This document shows positions 32,408 to 40,548 of a stretch of DNA of 42,608 nucleotides, one piece after another (positions within the stretch are counted from its first letter, which is position 1; every line of letters begins with the position of its first letter). Origin of the DNA: JAFGGT01 sp036733165 (GTDB taxonomy: Archaea > Methanobacteriota_B > Thermococci > Methanofastidiosales > NM3); assembly GCA_036733165.1 (NCBI GenBank), contig DAINBB010000012.1, positions 1 through 42,608 of the forward strand, read 5' to 3'. The position numbers and the translations under genes are program-made. Under the pieces are notes generated by a model. It was not told the DNA's origin. It did no database searches and worked only from the letters and a program-made list of their open reading frames with translations.

Positions 32408-32590
32408 TTACCTTATCTTAAGGGCGTACTTGCCAGGCACCTTGTAACCGGTCTCTTTGGATATATTCGACCTCTCGGGATCTATCACTATCAGGAGACC
32501 GCCCCAGTCCGACTCGCCGGACTCCTTCTTGCAAAAGTAGCACTCCTTCGTTGTGAGCACCCTTCTGCACTCCTTGCATGCGAACTTCAT
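32408..32590 (-). CDS. spt4: Transcription elongation factor Spt4 (RpoE'')
   Basis: 60 residues with the four-Cys zinc site CKEC (5-8) and CYFC (17-20), followed by SDWGGLLIVIDPERSNISK, the conserved Spt5-binding surface. It forms the Spt4-Spt5 clamp on RNA polymerase. Its ATG overlaps the rpo7 stop (TAATG). Confidence 0.93.
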   Translation of the reverse strand: MKFACKECRRVLTTKECYFCKKESGESDWGGLLIVIDPERSNISKETGYKVPGKYALKIR

Positions 32591-33141
32591 TATGAGTCCT
32601 CCATCTTCCTTTTCTCGGCCTCTATCCAGTCTAACTTGCCCAGATTCGGCTGTCTCATGGTAAGGCCGATCTTGGTCATCTCCATCTTAGAGCTCAGCGT
32701 TATTATCCTTGCACGGCACAGGTCGCCCTCCTTGAGAACGTTCTTTGTTTCCTTCCCGGTCAATGTCCTGTTCTTTTTGTCGAAGTTGATGAAATCGTTT
32801 GTTACCTGAGATACATGCACCAACCCATCTATTGGGCCTATGCGCATGAAGGCGCCGAACTCCAGTATCTCCACTATCTCGCCATCGACGATCTCATGGA
32901 CCTTTGGAGTGTACACCAACATCTCGAAGTCAATGTCATGGTATGTGGCGCCGTCTCCGGGGATGACCCTGCCAACATCTATCCTTTTGACATCCTTGAT
33001 CACAAGCATGAATCCAATGTCGTTGTCCCACTTGCATTCATACATGCTCCTAAGTATGTCCATTATGGTCTGTTTCAGGTCCTTTCCAAAGTCCTTTGGA
33101 GGCACCCTGACCGTATCCGTTAAGGTAACAATCCTATACAT
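32590..33141 (-). CDS. rpoE: RNA polymerase subunit Rpo7 (RpoE')
   Basis: 183 residues. The N-terminal domain (MYRIVTLTDTVRVPPKDFG) binds the polymerase core and the C-terminal S1/OB domain (GEIVEILEFGAFMRIGPIDG, LVHVSQVTNDFI) binds nascent RNA. Length and order match archaeal Rpo7. It pairs with Rpo4 to form the stalk. Confidence 0.94.
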   Translation of the reverse strand: MYRIVTLTDTVRVPPKDFGKDLKQTIMDILRSMYECKWDNDIGFMLVIKDVKRIDVGRVIPGDGATYHDIDFEMLVYTPKVHEIVDGEIVEILEFGAFMRIGPIDGLVHVSQVTNDFINFDKKNRTLTGKETKNVLKEGDLCRARIITLSSKMEMTKIGLTMRQPNLGKLDWIEAEKRKMEDS

Positions 33142-33160
33142 TCTTCTTCATCCTCATCTT

Positions 33161-35134
33161 TTATATGAAAATCGGCGCAAATGTCAGTGCGACCAATGAC
33201 ATTACATTGATCAAGATGTTCATTGAAGGCCCTGATGTGTCCTTGAATGGATCACCTACCGTGTCGCCGATGACGGCGCTAGCGTGTACCTGTGTTCCCT
33301 TTCCGCCGAAGGCGCCCGATTCAATGTACTTCTTGGCGTTGTCCCATGCACCGCCCGAGTTGGACATCATTATGGCCAACATGAATCCGGAAATGAGCGA
33401 ACCTATCAGCATCCCGCCAAGGGCTTCCGCTCCGAGCAGTATCCCCATGAGAAGGGGAGCGCATATCGTTATGATGCTGGGCGCTATCATCTTCTTGAGT
33501 GCCGACTTCGCAGATATGTCGACGCATTTCTCATAGTCGGGTTCTACCTTCCCTTCCATCAGGCCATCGATCTCCTTGAACTGTCTCCTGACCTCCTGAA
33601 CGATATCGAAAGCCGCCTCTCCCACAGCCTTCATCGAAAGCGATGAGAAGAGATACGGAAGCATGCCACCGATATAGAGGCCGATTATGACCTTGGGTTC
33701 TGTTAGATTTATCATGCTGAGGCCAACGACCTTGACGTAGGACGTGGTGAGCATGAGCGCTGCGAGCGATGCGGCACATATGGCGAACCCTTTTCCCATT
33801 GCGGCTGTCGTGTTCCCTGCAGAATCGAGAGCGTCGGTCCTCTTCCTGACCTCTGGCTCCAGGGCGCACATCTCAGCTATGCCCCCTGCATTGTCCGCAA
33901 CGGGCCCGTATGCGTCCACCGCAAGCGTCATCCCTATGATGGAGAGCATTCCAACGGCCGCCATGGCGATGCCAAAGAGGCTGGAAAGCGTGTATGTTAT
34001 GTAGATGGTGGCCGCCACGACCAGGACCGTGAGCGCCGTGGACTGGAGCCCTACGGACAGTCCGGATATGATGTTGGTCGCAGTTCCGCTCTTGGCGGAT
34101 GATGCAACCCACTGCACGGGACCGTGCGTCTCACCGGTATAATACTCGGATATCTCCCCTATTATCGTGCCCGCCACAAGGCCGGTGACCATGGAGAGGA
34201 ACACCTTGTAATTGTCAAGGACCGCATCCACTATGAAGTATGAACTGATTATCATTATCGCGCTGGTAACGAATATGCCCTTAAGGAAAGCAGTGTGGGG
34301 ATTCGCCTTGTCGTTGGGGAGCCTGACAAAGAAGGACCCGATGACGGCGGATATGACGCCCATGCCTGCAATGGCCAATGGAAGACCGGCCGTGAGCAGA
34401 TTCTCGCCCAATGTGAGGTATCCTATGGTTATTCCGGAGACAAGAGAACCGACATATGACTCGAAGAGGTCAGCGCCCATCCCCGCAACGTCACCGACAT
34501 TGTCACCGACATTGTCCGCTATGACAGCGGGATTCCTGGGATCGTCCTCGGGTATTCCGGCCTCTACCTTGCCGACAAGGTCGGCACCCACATCTGCGGC
34601 CTTTGTGAATATCCCCCCTCCGACCCTGGCAAAGAGGGCTATGGAGCTTGCACCGAAACCGAAACCGTGCAGCACATGGGGATTCTCAAAGACGAAGTAG
34701 AGAGTGGAGAGACCCAAAAGACCAAGTCCCGCCACAGACATTCCCATGACCGTGCCGCTGGAGAATGCCACCCTCAACGCATCGTTGAGGCTGCTTCTGG
34801 CCGCGTTGGTCGTCCTCACGTTCGCCCTTGTTGCCACGGTCATGCCGATGTACCCGGCGAGAGCGGAACAGAAGGCACCCAAGAGGAATGCCAGACCGGA
34901 CTCGAGCGCGTGTTCGGGCAGTACAAGGACTATTATGATAAAGAATATTACTACGAATAAGACAAGTGTTGTGTATTGGCGCTTTAGATATGCCGCAGCT
35001 CCCTTTTGGATATAACCAGAGATCTTTGTCATCTTCTCGTTGCCCGTGCTCATCTTGAGTATACGGGTGGTGAGGAATGCCGCGAAGAGCAAAGCTATAA
35101 CTCCTCCAATACTACCAAGCATCCACCATTCCAT
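33161..35134 (-). CDS. hppA: Membrane-bound ion-pumping pyrophosphatase, K+-dependent type
   Basis: 657 residues, about 16 membrane segments. The catalytic motif GADLVGKVEAGIPEDDPRNP with DNVGDNVGDVAGMGADLFES (near residues 188-220), the second substrate site VDAYGPVADNAGGIAEM (near 405) and DALDSAGNTTAAMGKGFA (near 436) are all intact. Ala in GNTTAAMGKG, where K+-independent enzymes have Lys (GNTTKA), marks the K+-dependent class. It couples pyrophosphate hydrolysis to H+ or Na+ export; which ion cannot be decided here. GGAGG precedes ATG 35134. It sits inside a translation and transcription cluster, between the PIN-domain gene and rpo7, with gaps under 20 bases. Confidence 0.95.
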   Translation of the reverse strand: MEWWMLGSIGGVIALLFAAFLTTRILKMSTGNEKMTKISGYIQKGAAAYLKRQYTTLVLFVVIFFIIIVLVLPEHALESGLAFLLGAFCSALAGYIGMTVATRANVRTTNAARSSLNDALRVAFSSGTVMGMSVAGLGLLGLSTLYFVFENPHVLHGFGFGASSIALFARVGGGIFTKAADVGADLVGKVEAGIPEDDPRNPAVIADNVGDNVGDVAGMGADLFESYVGSLVSGITIGYLTLGENLLTAGLPLAIAGMGVISAVIGSFFVRLPNDKANPHTAFLKGIFVTSAIMIISSYFIVDAVLDNYKVFLSMVTGLVAGTIIGEISEYYTGETHGPVQWVASSAKSGTATNIISGLSVGLQSTALTVLVVAATIYITYTLSSLFGIAMAAVGMLSIIGMTLAVDAYGPVADNAGGIAEMCALEPEVRKRTDALDSAGNTTAAMGKGFAICAASLAALMLTTSYVKVVGLSMINLTEPKVIIGLYIGGMLPYLFSSLSMKAVGEAAFDIVQEVRRQFKEIDGLMEGKVEPDYEKCVDISAKSALKKMIAPSIITICAPLLMGILLGAEALGGMLIGSLISGFMLAIMMSNSGGAWDNAKKYIESGAFGGKGTQVHASAVIGDTVGDPFKDTSGPSMNILINVMSLVALTFAPIFI

Positions 35135-35150
35135 TTATTATTCTCCTCCA

Positions 35151-35552
35151 TTACATATTTTGGATGTTTCCATCGATCGCATAGTAGCGCCTGTTACGTA
35201 TATATATAACAGTTACGCCGTTGTCCCGAAGTTTCTTTCTAAGTTCCCTGTCGTTTGTCGCAACGACGGCCTTGTTCTCCTTCGAGTACTCTATTATGCT
35301 ATTGTCCACCATGCCTTCCAAGGCGATGGACCCGTAGTTATGCGATAATCGTATCGCCGTACGTCTGATTGCCTCGTCCTTGCCTGAAAGGACGAGATTT
35401 TCCAGCTCCCTCCTCACATTGTCAGGTATGAGGACCCTATGCCTCCTATGTACAAGATCACCTATCCCGTCGAGACTTATCCCGAACTTAAGGGAGCTTA
35501 TGATGAAGTTAGTGTCAACTATGATGGGCAGTTCATTTCTTGATGATGCCAT
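35151..35552 (-). CDS. PIN-domain nuclease, Fcf1-like rRNA-processing family
   Basis: 133 residues with the PIN acidic residues in IVDTNFIISSL (near 12-22), EGMVDNSIIEYSKEN (near 78-92) and ATNDRELRKKLRDNGV (near 97-112). This archaeal PIN family (Fcf1/Utp24-like) is normally located next to aIF2-gamma, as here. The likely role is endonucleolytic processing of pre-rRNA. It overlaps the aIF2-gamma coding end by 20 bases. Confidence 0.88.
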   Translation of the reverse strand: MASSRNELPIIVDTNFIISSLKFGISLDGIGDLVHRRHRVLIPDNVRRELENLVLSGKDEAIRRTAIRLSHNYGSIALEGMVDNSIIEYSKENKAVVATNDRELRKKLRDNGVTVIYIRNRRYYAIDGNIQNM

Positions 35553-36735
35553 ATCCTATCAGTCTCCAGCGGCCACCTATCCTTCTGGAGAGCGCAACCC
35601 TGTCCCCCACCTCGCTGCATACGGGCAGTTTGAGCTTTAGGGTCGCCGCGTCCTTTGATACGGAAACGACCACGCCTATGGTCTTGCCTGTGCCGACATT
35701 GAGCATCAGTGTCTCGCCTCTCTTGATGTCGACGACCTTCGTCTCCTCCTCTGAACCGACCACACGCTCCAGCAGATTGACCTCGAGGTCCAGTCTGTCC
35801 CACACCGGTGGCAACGTTCCCGGGTCCCCGACCACGCAACCGCCCAGGGAATCCGACTTGGTTATCGACGGGTCCAACTCTGTGCCTATCGCAAGAAGCC
35901 CGCCAGGGGTCGCCTTTTGGAGCTTTATCGAACCTGTCGAAAGCGAAAGTATCTTGGTCCTGATCCCTTCGAAACTTATGGAACCGTCATTGTTCTTGAT
36001 CATAAGACCCGGCAGGATGTCAATCTCCTGGCCGACACTGAGGACGCCCTTCAGCAAGGAGCCCCCGAGTATTCCCCCAACAATCTTTTCAGGGGGCAGG
36101 CCCGGTTTGTTGATGTCGAATGACCTTGCGACGTACATCATTGCGTCATGTTCGAGATTATGTGGCGGAGTGGGTATGTTTTCCTCTATCGCTTTGATCA
36201 GTACGTCGATGTTGACATTATGCTGTGCCGAGATCGGTATTATCGGGGCGTTCTCCGCGACCGTCCCCTTGGTGAACTTCCTTATCTGTCTCTGATTGTC
36301 CAAAGCCTCTTCCCTGCTGACGAGCTCGATCTTGTTCTGGGCTATGACGATGTTCTTGACGCCTATTATCTCAAGCGCCATCAGGTGCTCCCTGGTCTGC
36401 GGTTGGGGGCATTTCTCGTTGGCGGCGATGACAAGGACGGCACCGTTCATCAAGGCAGCGCCTGAGAGCATCGTGGCCATCAACGTCTCGTGTCCCGGCG
36501 CATCGACAAAGGAGACCTTCCTGAGCAATTCGGTCTTTTCTCCGCATAGGGGACATATGTCAGATGTAGTGTAACATTGGGGTTCCTCGCACTCTGGGCA
36601 TTTCATGAAGATCGTGTCTGCATAACCCAGACGTATGGTAATTCCCCTTTTCATCTCTTCAGAGTGGGTATCGGTCCAAATGCCAGAGAGGGCCTTGGTA
36701 AGGGTGGTCTTGCCATGGTCGACATGCCCTATCAT
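35533..36735 (-). CDS. eif2g: Translation initiation factor aIF2 gamma (N-terminus probably upstream)
   Basis: 400 residues from the first ATG. It has the G1 loop GHVDHGKTT, the switch region HSEEMKRGITIRLGYAD, a zinc knuckle (CPECEEPQC, CPLC), DAPGHE and NKIEL, then the EF-Tu-like domains 2 and 3. It binds initiator tRNA and GTP as part of aIF2. Starting at ATG 36735 would remove the beta-1 strand residues EINIG that precede MIGHVDHGKTT in this family. These residues are encoded in frame upstream (to 36771 and beyond), but no ATG, GTG or TTG is available; an ATA at 36771-36769 lies three bases after GGTGAT. I infer a non-canonical start or a sequence error. Confidence 0.95.
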   Translation of the reverse strand: MIGHVDHGKTTLTKALSGIWTDTHSEEMKRGITIRLGYADTIFMKCPECEEPQCYTTSDICPLCGEKTELLRKVSFVDAPGHETLMATMLSGAALMNGAVLVIAANEKCPQPQTREHLMALEIIGVKNIVIAQNKIELVSREEALDNQRQIRKFTKGTVAENAPIIPISAQHNVNIDVLIKAIEENIPTPPHNLEHDAMMYVARSFDINKPGLPPEKIVGGILGGSLLKGVLSVGQEIDILPGLMIKNNDGSISFEGIRTKILSLSTGSIKLQKATPGGLLAIGTELDPSITKSDSLGGCVVGDPGTLPPVWDRLDLEVNLLERVVGSEEETKVVDIKRGETLMLNVGTGKTIGVVVSVSKDAATLKLKLPVCSEVGDRVALSRRIGGRWRLIGYGIIKK

Positions 36736-36782
36736 TCCGATATTTATCTCTGCTTGTTCGATCTCAGCTATATTATCACCCG

Positions 36783-37349
36783 TTAGGAGGATTCCTCTTC
36801 ATCCATAGAGGGTTTCTCCTCTTCAACTGGCTCCGCCTTCGGCTTCTTGGTGACCTTCTTCTTGGCAGGCTTTGCCTCTTCTGCCCCTTCAACAGGTTCC
36901 GCCTTCGGCTTCTTCACAGCCTTTTTCTTGGCAGGCTTTTCCTCGACCGCCTCAGGAGCTGGCTCTTCGACCGGCTCTGCCTTCGGCTTCTTCGCAGCCG
37001 CCTTCTTGGCAGGCTTTGCCTCAATCTTCGTGTTGATCTGCACTATTTCCTCAGTTATGGTATCTCCGCGAACACGCTTCTTTCGCCTGATACCTTCATC
37101 CTTGGGATTGTATCCTATCCCTCCGGCAAGGAGCAATTTCTCTCGTCTTACACCATAGACCCCCTTCTTCATTGGAAATCCGTCCTTGTCCGATCCCCCC
37201 GTTATCTTGAGAGAATCGGAAAGGCCGACGGATTTTCCATCGAAGGAGTCGCCGATCTTGTATCCTATGAATCTCTCGGCTTCCTCGCCCTTCAACTCTT
37301 TCTGTTCCGTTTTTCCATCAGGATATGATATTACTAATTTAATCTCCAT
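36783..37349 (-). CDS. rps6e: Ribosomal protein S6e with a repetitive basic tail
   Basis: 188 residues. Residues 1-105 are the S6e domain (LVISYPDGKTEQKELKGEEA, then IGYKIGDSFDGKSVGL, ITGGSDKDGFPMKKGV, RKKRVRGDTI). Archaeal S6e usually ends near residue 120-130; here it continues with three repeats of an 18-residue motif (KPAKKxxxKKPKAEPVE) and an acidic end, like the tails of histone H1 or of bacterial AlgP. The tail may bind nucleic acid. The gene overlaps the aIF5B end by 11 bases. Confidence 0.93.
   Translation of the reverse strand: MEIKLVISYPDGKTEQKELKGEEAERFIGYKIGDSFDGKSVGLSDSLKITGGSDKDGFPMKKGVYGVRREKLLLAGGIGYNPKDEGIRRKKRVRGDTITEEIVQINTKIEAKPAKKAAAKKPKAEPVEEPAPEAVEEKPAKKKAVKKPKAEPVEGAEEAKPAKKKVTKKPKAEPVEEEKPSMDEEESS
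36820..37030 (-). repeat. Lys/Ala/Pro-rich tail repeats of S6e
   Basis: Three in-frame repeats encoding KPAKKAAAKKPKAEPVE, KPAKKKAVKKPKAEPVE and KPAKKKVTKKPKAEPVE, separated by acidic linkers of different length. DNA repeats such as GGCTCCGCCTTCGGCTTCTT recur on the plus strand with small changes, so slippage or unequal crossing over made the tail. Confidence 0.8.
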
Positions 37350-39099
37350 TTTCCCACCCTGCGAATAAGTCTTTCTTCTTTAAATTCGATAAAAACATAA
37401 CTATTTCTTCCTCTTCAGGAGATAATTCCAATTCCTTAAGTTTATCAATGTTGGACTTAGGCATATCTATATATAAAATTTCGCCTTCCTGAATCTGTCT
37501 TCCCACTGTGGGACCAAATATGGACACTGCCACCTGATCCCCCTTGCTGGCAATTTCGAGGAACTCGTTCTTCTCCTTGATAGCCTTTAGATTGCCGACC
37601 TTGAAACCTTTCTCGTTGATCAGGTCAAGCTTCGGCCTGATCGTTCCGGCAAGCACCTCTACACCAACTATTGCTGGTTTGGCGTTCCTGAAGACATAAC
37701 CTGGCATCAGCTGTATCTTGCCTGGCATGATGACGCCGATCTTCTTTTTGGCCTCGCTCTCGCGCTTCATACCGTCCACAAGGTCCCGATGATCCTCAAG
37801 AAGCTTGTATATGATCTTCGAGCTAAGTATGGGTATGTTGGCCTGCTTCGCCACCTCCGCGAGATGATCGTTGACATTGACATTGAATGCGAGTATGATG
37901 GCATCAAAAGGATTCTTCTCGGCGACAGACATGGCCTCGACCAGGTCCTTCTTTCCAATATCTCCGATATCTGCCGTCCTGATGCTTATCTTCTCACGTT
38001 TCAGGGCGCCCACGATGGCCTCAAGGCTGCCAAGGGTGTCTGCCTTGACAATGACCCCGCTCGCATCACAGCTTATCCTGAACTTGCCTATCTCGTCGAG
38101 TATCTGCTGACTCGCCTCCTCGATGTCGTCCCGCGCAACCAGCAACGGCGAACCCGAAAGAGCCTCGTCCAGGCCCGGTGCGGCGATCTTGATGCCCGCG
38201 GCACTGCTCACGCTGCTGACGGTGTCGAACTTGAATCGCGGGTCGCGTATCTCATCGAGAGGTTTCGGTTTCAAGAGGGCCCTGACCTTCGTCTGTATGA
38301 TGCCATGGCTTCCGCCCAGGACTATGATGTCACCGATCCTGAGGGTGCCTTCGTACACTATCACGTCAAGGGTTGTCCCGAAACCTGTGGCCTCCTTCAC
38401 CTCAAGCACGGTCCCCTTCGCCTCGCTCCCGACATCGATGTCAAGCCTTTTTTCCAGAAATCTCTGGGAAAGGCCCGCCAGTAGCATGAGTATCTCGGGG
38501 ATTCCCACGCCAGTCTTGGCAGACGCCGGCACTATCGCCACGTTCTTCGTGAAGTTCGTTATCTTGTCATACCTCATCGACTCGAAGCCGTATTCATAGA
38601 ACTTGCCGATGAAGTCCCATATCCTGTTTTCCAGCTCCCTCTTGACATCCTCGTTCTGTGCCGCCAGGCACTTCATGAACGAGCTCTCGCCAGTGTCCTT
38701 CCAACCCCTTATTCTGTCGATCTTGTTAAGAACGATGATGAAGGGCGTCTTGAACTGTTTGAGAATATTGATGGACTCTATCGTCTGAGGTTGAAGTCCC
38801 TCGTTGATGTCGACTATGAGCACAGCTATGTCCGCCAGGCTTCCGCCTCTTGAGCGCAATGTCGTGAAGGCCTCGTGTCCCGGGGTGTCTATGAACAACA
38901 GTCCGGGTATGTTCATCTTCTTCAGTTGGTCTCCGCATACCTTTTCGATCACGTCGAATGGTATCTCCGTCGCGCCTATATGCTGGGTAATGCCGCCGGC
39001 CTCCCTGCTGGCCACCTTGGTCCCCCTAATGTTGTCCAGAAGGGTTGTCTTTCCATGATCGACATGACCAAGTATGGCAACTATCGGCTGGCGTATCAT
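37339..39099 (-). CDS. infB: Translation initiation factor aIF5B (IF-2)
   Basis: 586 residues with GTPase motifs GHVDHGKTTLLD (12-23), GGITQHIGATEI, DTPGHEAF and NKIDRIRG, then domains II to IV ending in the aIF5B-specific C-terminus (FGPTVGRQIQEGEILYIDMP). It promotes subunit joining. No intein is present, unlike several other archaeal infB genes. GAGGTGA six bases upstream sets the start at 39099, ten bases after ndk. Confidence 0.96.
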   Translation of the reverse strand: MIRQPIVAILGHVDHGKTTLLDNIRGTKVASREAGGITQHIGATEIPFDVIEKVCGDQLKKMNIPGLLFIDTPGHEAFTTLRSRGGSLADIAVLIVDINEGLQPQTIESINILKQFKTPFIIVLNKIDRIRGWKDTGESSFMKCLAAQNEDVKRELENRIWDFIGKFYEYGFESMRYDKITNFTKNVAIVPASAKTGVGIPEILMLLAGLSQRFLEKRLDIDVGSEAKGTVLEVKEATGFGTTLDVIVYEGTLRIGDIIVLGGSHGIIQTKVRALLKPKPLDEIRDPRFKFDTVSSVSSAAGIKIAAPGLDEALSGSPLLVARDDIEEASQQILDEIGKFRISCDASGVIVKADTLGSLEAIVGALKREKISIRTADIGDIGKKDLVEAMSVAEKNPFDAIILAFNVNVNDHLAEVAKQANIPILSSKIIYKLLEDHRDLVDGMKRESEAKKKIGVIMPGKIQLMPGYVFRNAKPAIVGVEVLAGTIRPKLDLINEKGFKVGNLKAIKEKNEFLEIASKGDQVAVSIFGPTVGRQIQEGEILYIDMPKSNIDKLKELELSPEEEEIVMFLSNLKKKDLFAGWENGD

Positions 39100-39108
39100 C
39101 CCTTCACC

Positions 39109-39567
39109 TCAAAGATGCTTTGAGTCGTCGTAATCGTAAAGCTCCCCTGGCTTGAAGTAGATGTTTATCTCACGCTCTGCGGACTCCGGAGAGTCGGAGG
39201 CGTGAATGGCATTGTACATGTTGTCGTTCTTGACGAAACCGTAGTCCCCACGGATGGTGCCAGGTTCCGACTTCAACGGATGTGTGGCACCCGCCAACTT
39301 CCTCGTGACTGTTATCGCATCCTCGCCCTCAACAACGGCCACAACGACCGGGCTCATGCATATGTATGAGATCAAGGACTCGAAGAACGGTTTGCCGATG
39401 TGCTCCGCATAATGCTTCTCCGCGACTTCCCTGGTGAACTGGATGAGCTTCATGCCGACAAGCCTGTAGCTCTTCTGCTCAAATCGGTTTAATACATCCC
39501 CGATGTGTCCCCTAAGAACAGCATCGGGTTTAAGAATGATCAATGTTCTTTCAACGGCCAAATGCAA
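39109..39567 (-). CDS. ndk: Nucleoside diphosphate kinase
   Basis: 152 residues. TLIILKPDAVLRGHIGDV at the start and NMYNAIHASDSPESAEREI with the active-site His in NAIHASDS define the family. It transfers the gamma phosphate between NTPs and NDPs. GAGGGGGT upstream is the ribosome site. It lies in the L7Ae-S28e-L24e-ndk-infB order usual in euryarchaea. Confidence 0.96.
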   Translation of the reverse strand: MHLAVERTLIILKPDAVLRGHIGDVLNRFEQKSYRLVGMKLIQFTREVAEKHYAEHIGKPFFESLISYICMSPVVVAVVEGEDAITVTRKLAGATHPLKSEPGTIRGDYGFVKNDNMYNAIHASDSPESAEREINIYFKPGELYDYDDSKHL

Positions 39568-39576
39568 ACCCCCTCG

Positions 39577-39780
39577 TTACTGTTTGAGGCGTTGTTCTTT
39601 TTCTCTCTTGTACTGCTCGGTCCAACGCGTGGTCCTGGGTTTCCTTTTGAGAACGAGCATGTTCTTCTCGCACTTCTTTGAGCAGAAATGGTATATCGTA
39701 CCATCCTTGCGGACATACATCGTGCCAGTGCCCGGCTCTATCTGCTCACCACAAAACGTACATTCAATTCTTCTGGGCAT
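39577..39780 (-). CDS. rpl24e: Ribosomal protein L24e (zinc finger)
   Basis: 67 residues from ATG 39780 (MPRRIECTFCGEQIEPGTG); AGGTGAT five bases upstream supports it over the ATG at 39789. The zinc site is formed by CTFC and CSKKC. Large-subunit protein. Confidence 0.94.
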   Translation of the reverse strand: MPRRIECTFCGEQIEPGTGTMYVRKDGTIYHFCSKKCEKNMLVLKRKPRTTRWTEQYKREKEQRLKQ

Positions 39781-39785
39781 GTGCA

Positions 39786-40004
39786 TCACCTGGGTGTCCT
39801 TATCTCCTTGGCCTCACGCTCGGTCTCCCTCAACATGAGAACATCGCCCTTGCGAACAGGCCCCTTGACGTTCCTCGTGAGGATCCTTCCTGAGTCCTGT
39901 CCTGCCAGGACCTTGCATTTTACTTGGAAAATCTCTCCGGTGACCCCAGTCCTTGTTACGATGTCGATGACCTCTGCAGGTATACCTAAATCTTCGTCGG
40001 ACAT
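39786..40004 (-). CDS. rps28e: Ribosomal protein S28e
   Basis: 72 residues from ATG 40004 (MSDEDLGIPAEVIDIVTRTG); the ATG three codons upstream at 40013 is less likely, since it would overlap the L7Ae stop and lacks a ribosome site at proper spacing. The family hallmark TGEIFQVKCKVLAGQDSGRI and NVKGPVRKGDVLMLRETERE-like end are present. Confidence 0.94.
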   Translation of the reverse strand: MSDEDLGIPAEVIDIVTRTGVTGEIFQVKCKVLAGQDSGRILTRNVKGPVRKGDVLMLRETEREAKEIRTPR

Positions 40005-40009
40005 GGATA

Positions 40010-40366
40010 TCACTTGAGCTCATTTACCTTCGCAACTATCTCCGCAACGAGATTCTTCGCCTTCCCTTCCTTAACGATACTGGTCGCGGCAGTAGGCACC
40101 TCTATACCAGTGGCATGACCCAACTCATCCTTTCTTGGGACGAAGATGTAAGGTATGCTCTTCTCATCACAAAGGTAAGGGATGTGTGCAATTATCTCTT
40201 CCGGAGTCACATCCTCAGCTATCAAGACGAGCTTGGATGTTCCCCTCTCTATGTACTTGGTGGTCTCGTTTGTACCCTTTGTTACCTTTCCAGTGTCCCT
40301 GGCCAGTTCCAAGGCCTCGTATGCCTTTTCCACTATTTCCTTAGGGACCTCAAATTTCTTTAACAT
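40010..40366 (-). CDS. rpl7ae: Ribosomal protein L7Ae
   Basis: 118 residues. KGTNETTKYIERGTSKLVLI and AEDVTPEEIIAHIPYLCDE are the kink-turn RNA-binding signature; the protein serves in the large subunit, in box C/D and H/ACA RNPs, and in archaeal RNase P. GAGGTGAT precedes the ATG. It is the first gene of the minus-strand cluster and has a leader with two perfect hairpins, which matters because L7Ae is known in other archaea to bind its own message. Confidence 0.96.
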   Translation of the reverse strand: MLKKFEVPKEIVEKAYEALELARDTGKVTKGTNETTKYIERGTSKLVLIAEDVTPEEIIAHIPYLCDEKSIPYIFVPRKDELGHATGIEVPTAATSIVKEGKAKNLVAEIVAKVNELK

Positions 40367-40472
40367 TTTTTATCACCTCATCCTTCATACAATGGCCCAA
40401 AGGGCCATCCTCGGTCGATGATTTAAAAAAGAATCATCTTGCGTAGAAGTGTAAAGAATGTTTACTTAAAAA
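40367..40472 (-). promoter_or_regulatory. Promoter and structured leader of the L7Ae cluster
   Basis: A TATA-like TTTTTAAGT (minus strand, about 40472-40464) places the start near 40441. Just downstream are two perfect hairpins: GATGATT/AATCATC (40417-40438, eight-base loop) and ATGGCCC/GGGCCAT (40392-40408, three-base loop). GTAAA/TTTAC (40451-40465) is a small dyad between TATA and start. The leader is about 75 bases, long for this window. Confidence 0.55.
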
Positions 40473-40548
40473 TGTTGTGGTAACGGACCATCAGCATGTC
40501 TTTTATGAAAAAATAGATAAAACGTCAAGGTCAATAGGGTCAGATAGA

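Noticed and set aside
35540..36295. 251-codon plus-strand ORF opposite aIF2-gamma
   Set aside because: A shadow of a highly conserved gene, with no promoter or ribosome site.
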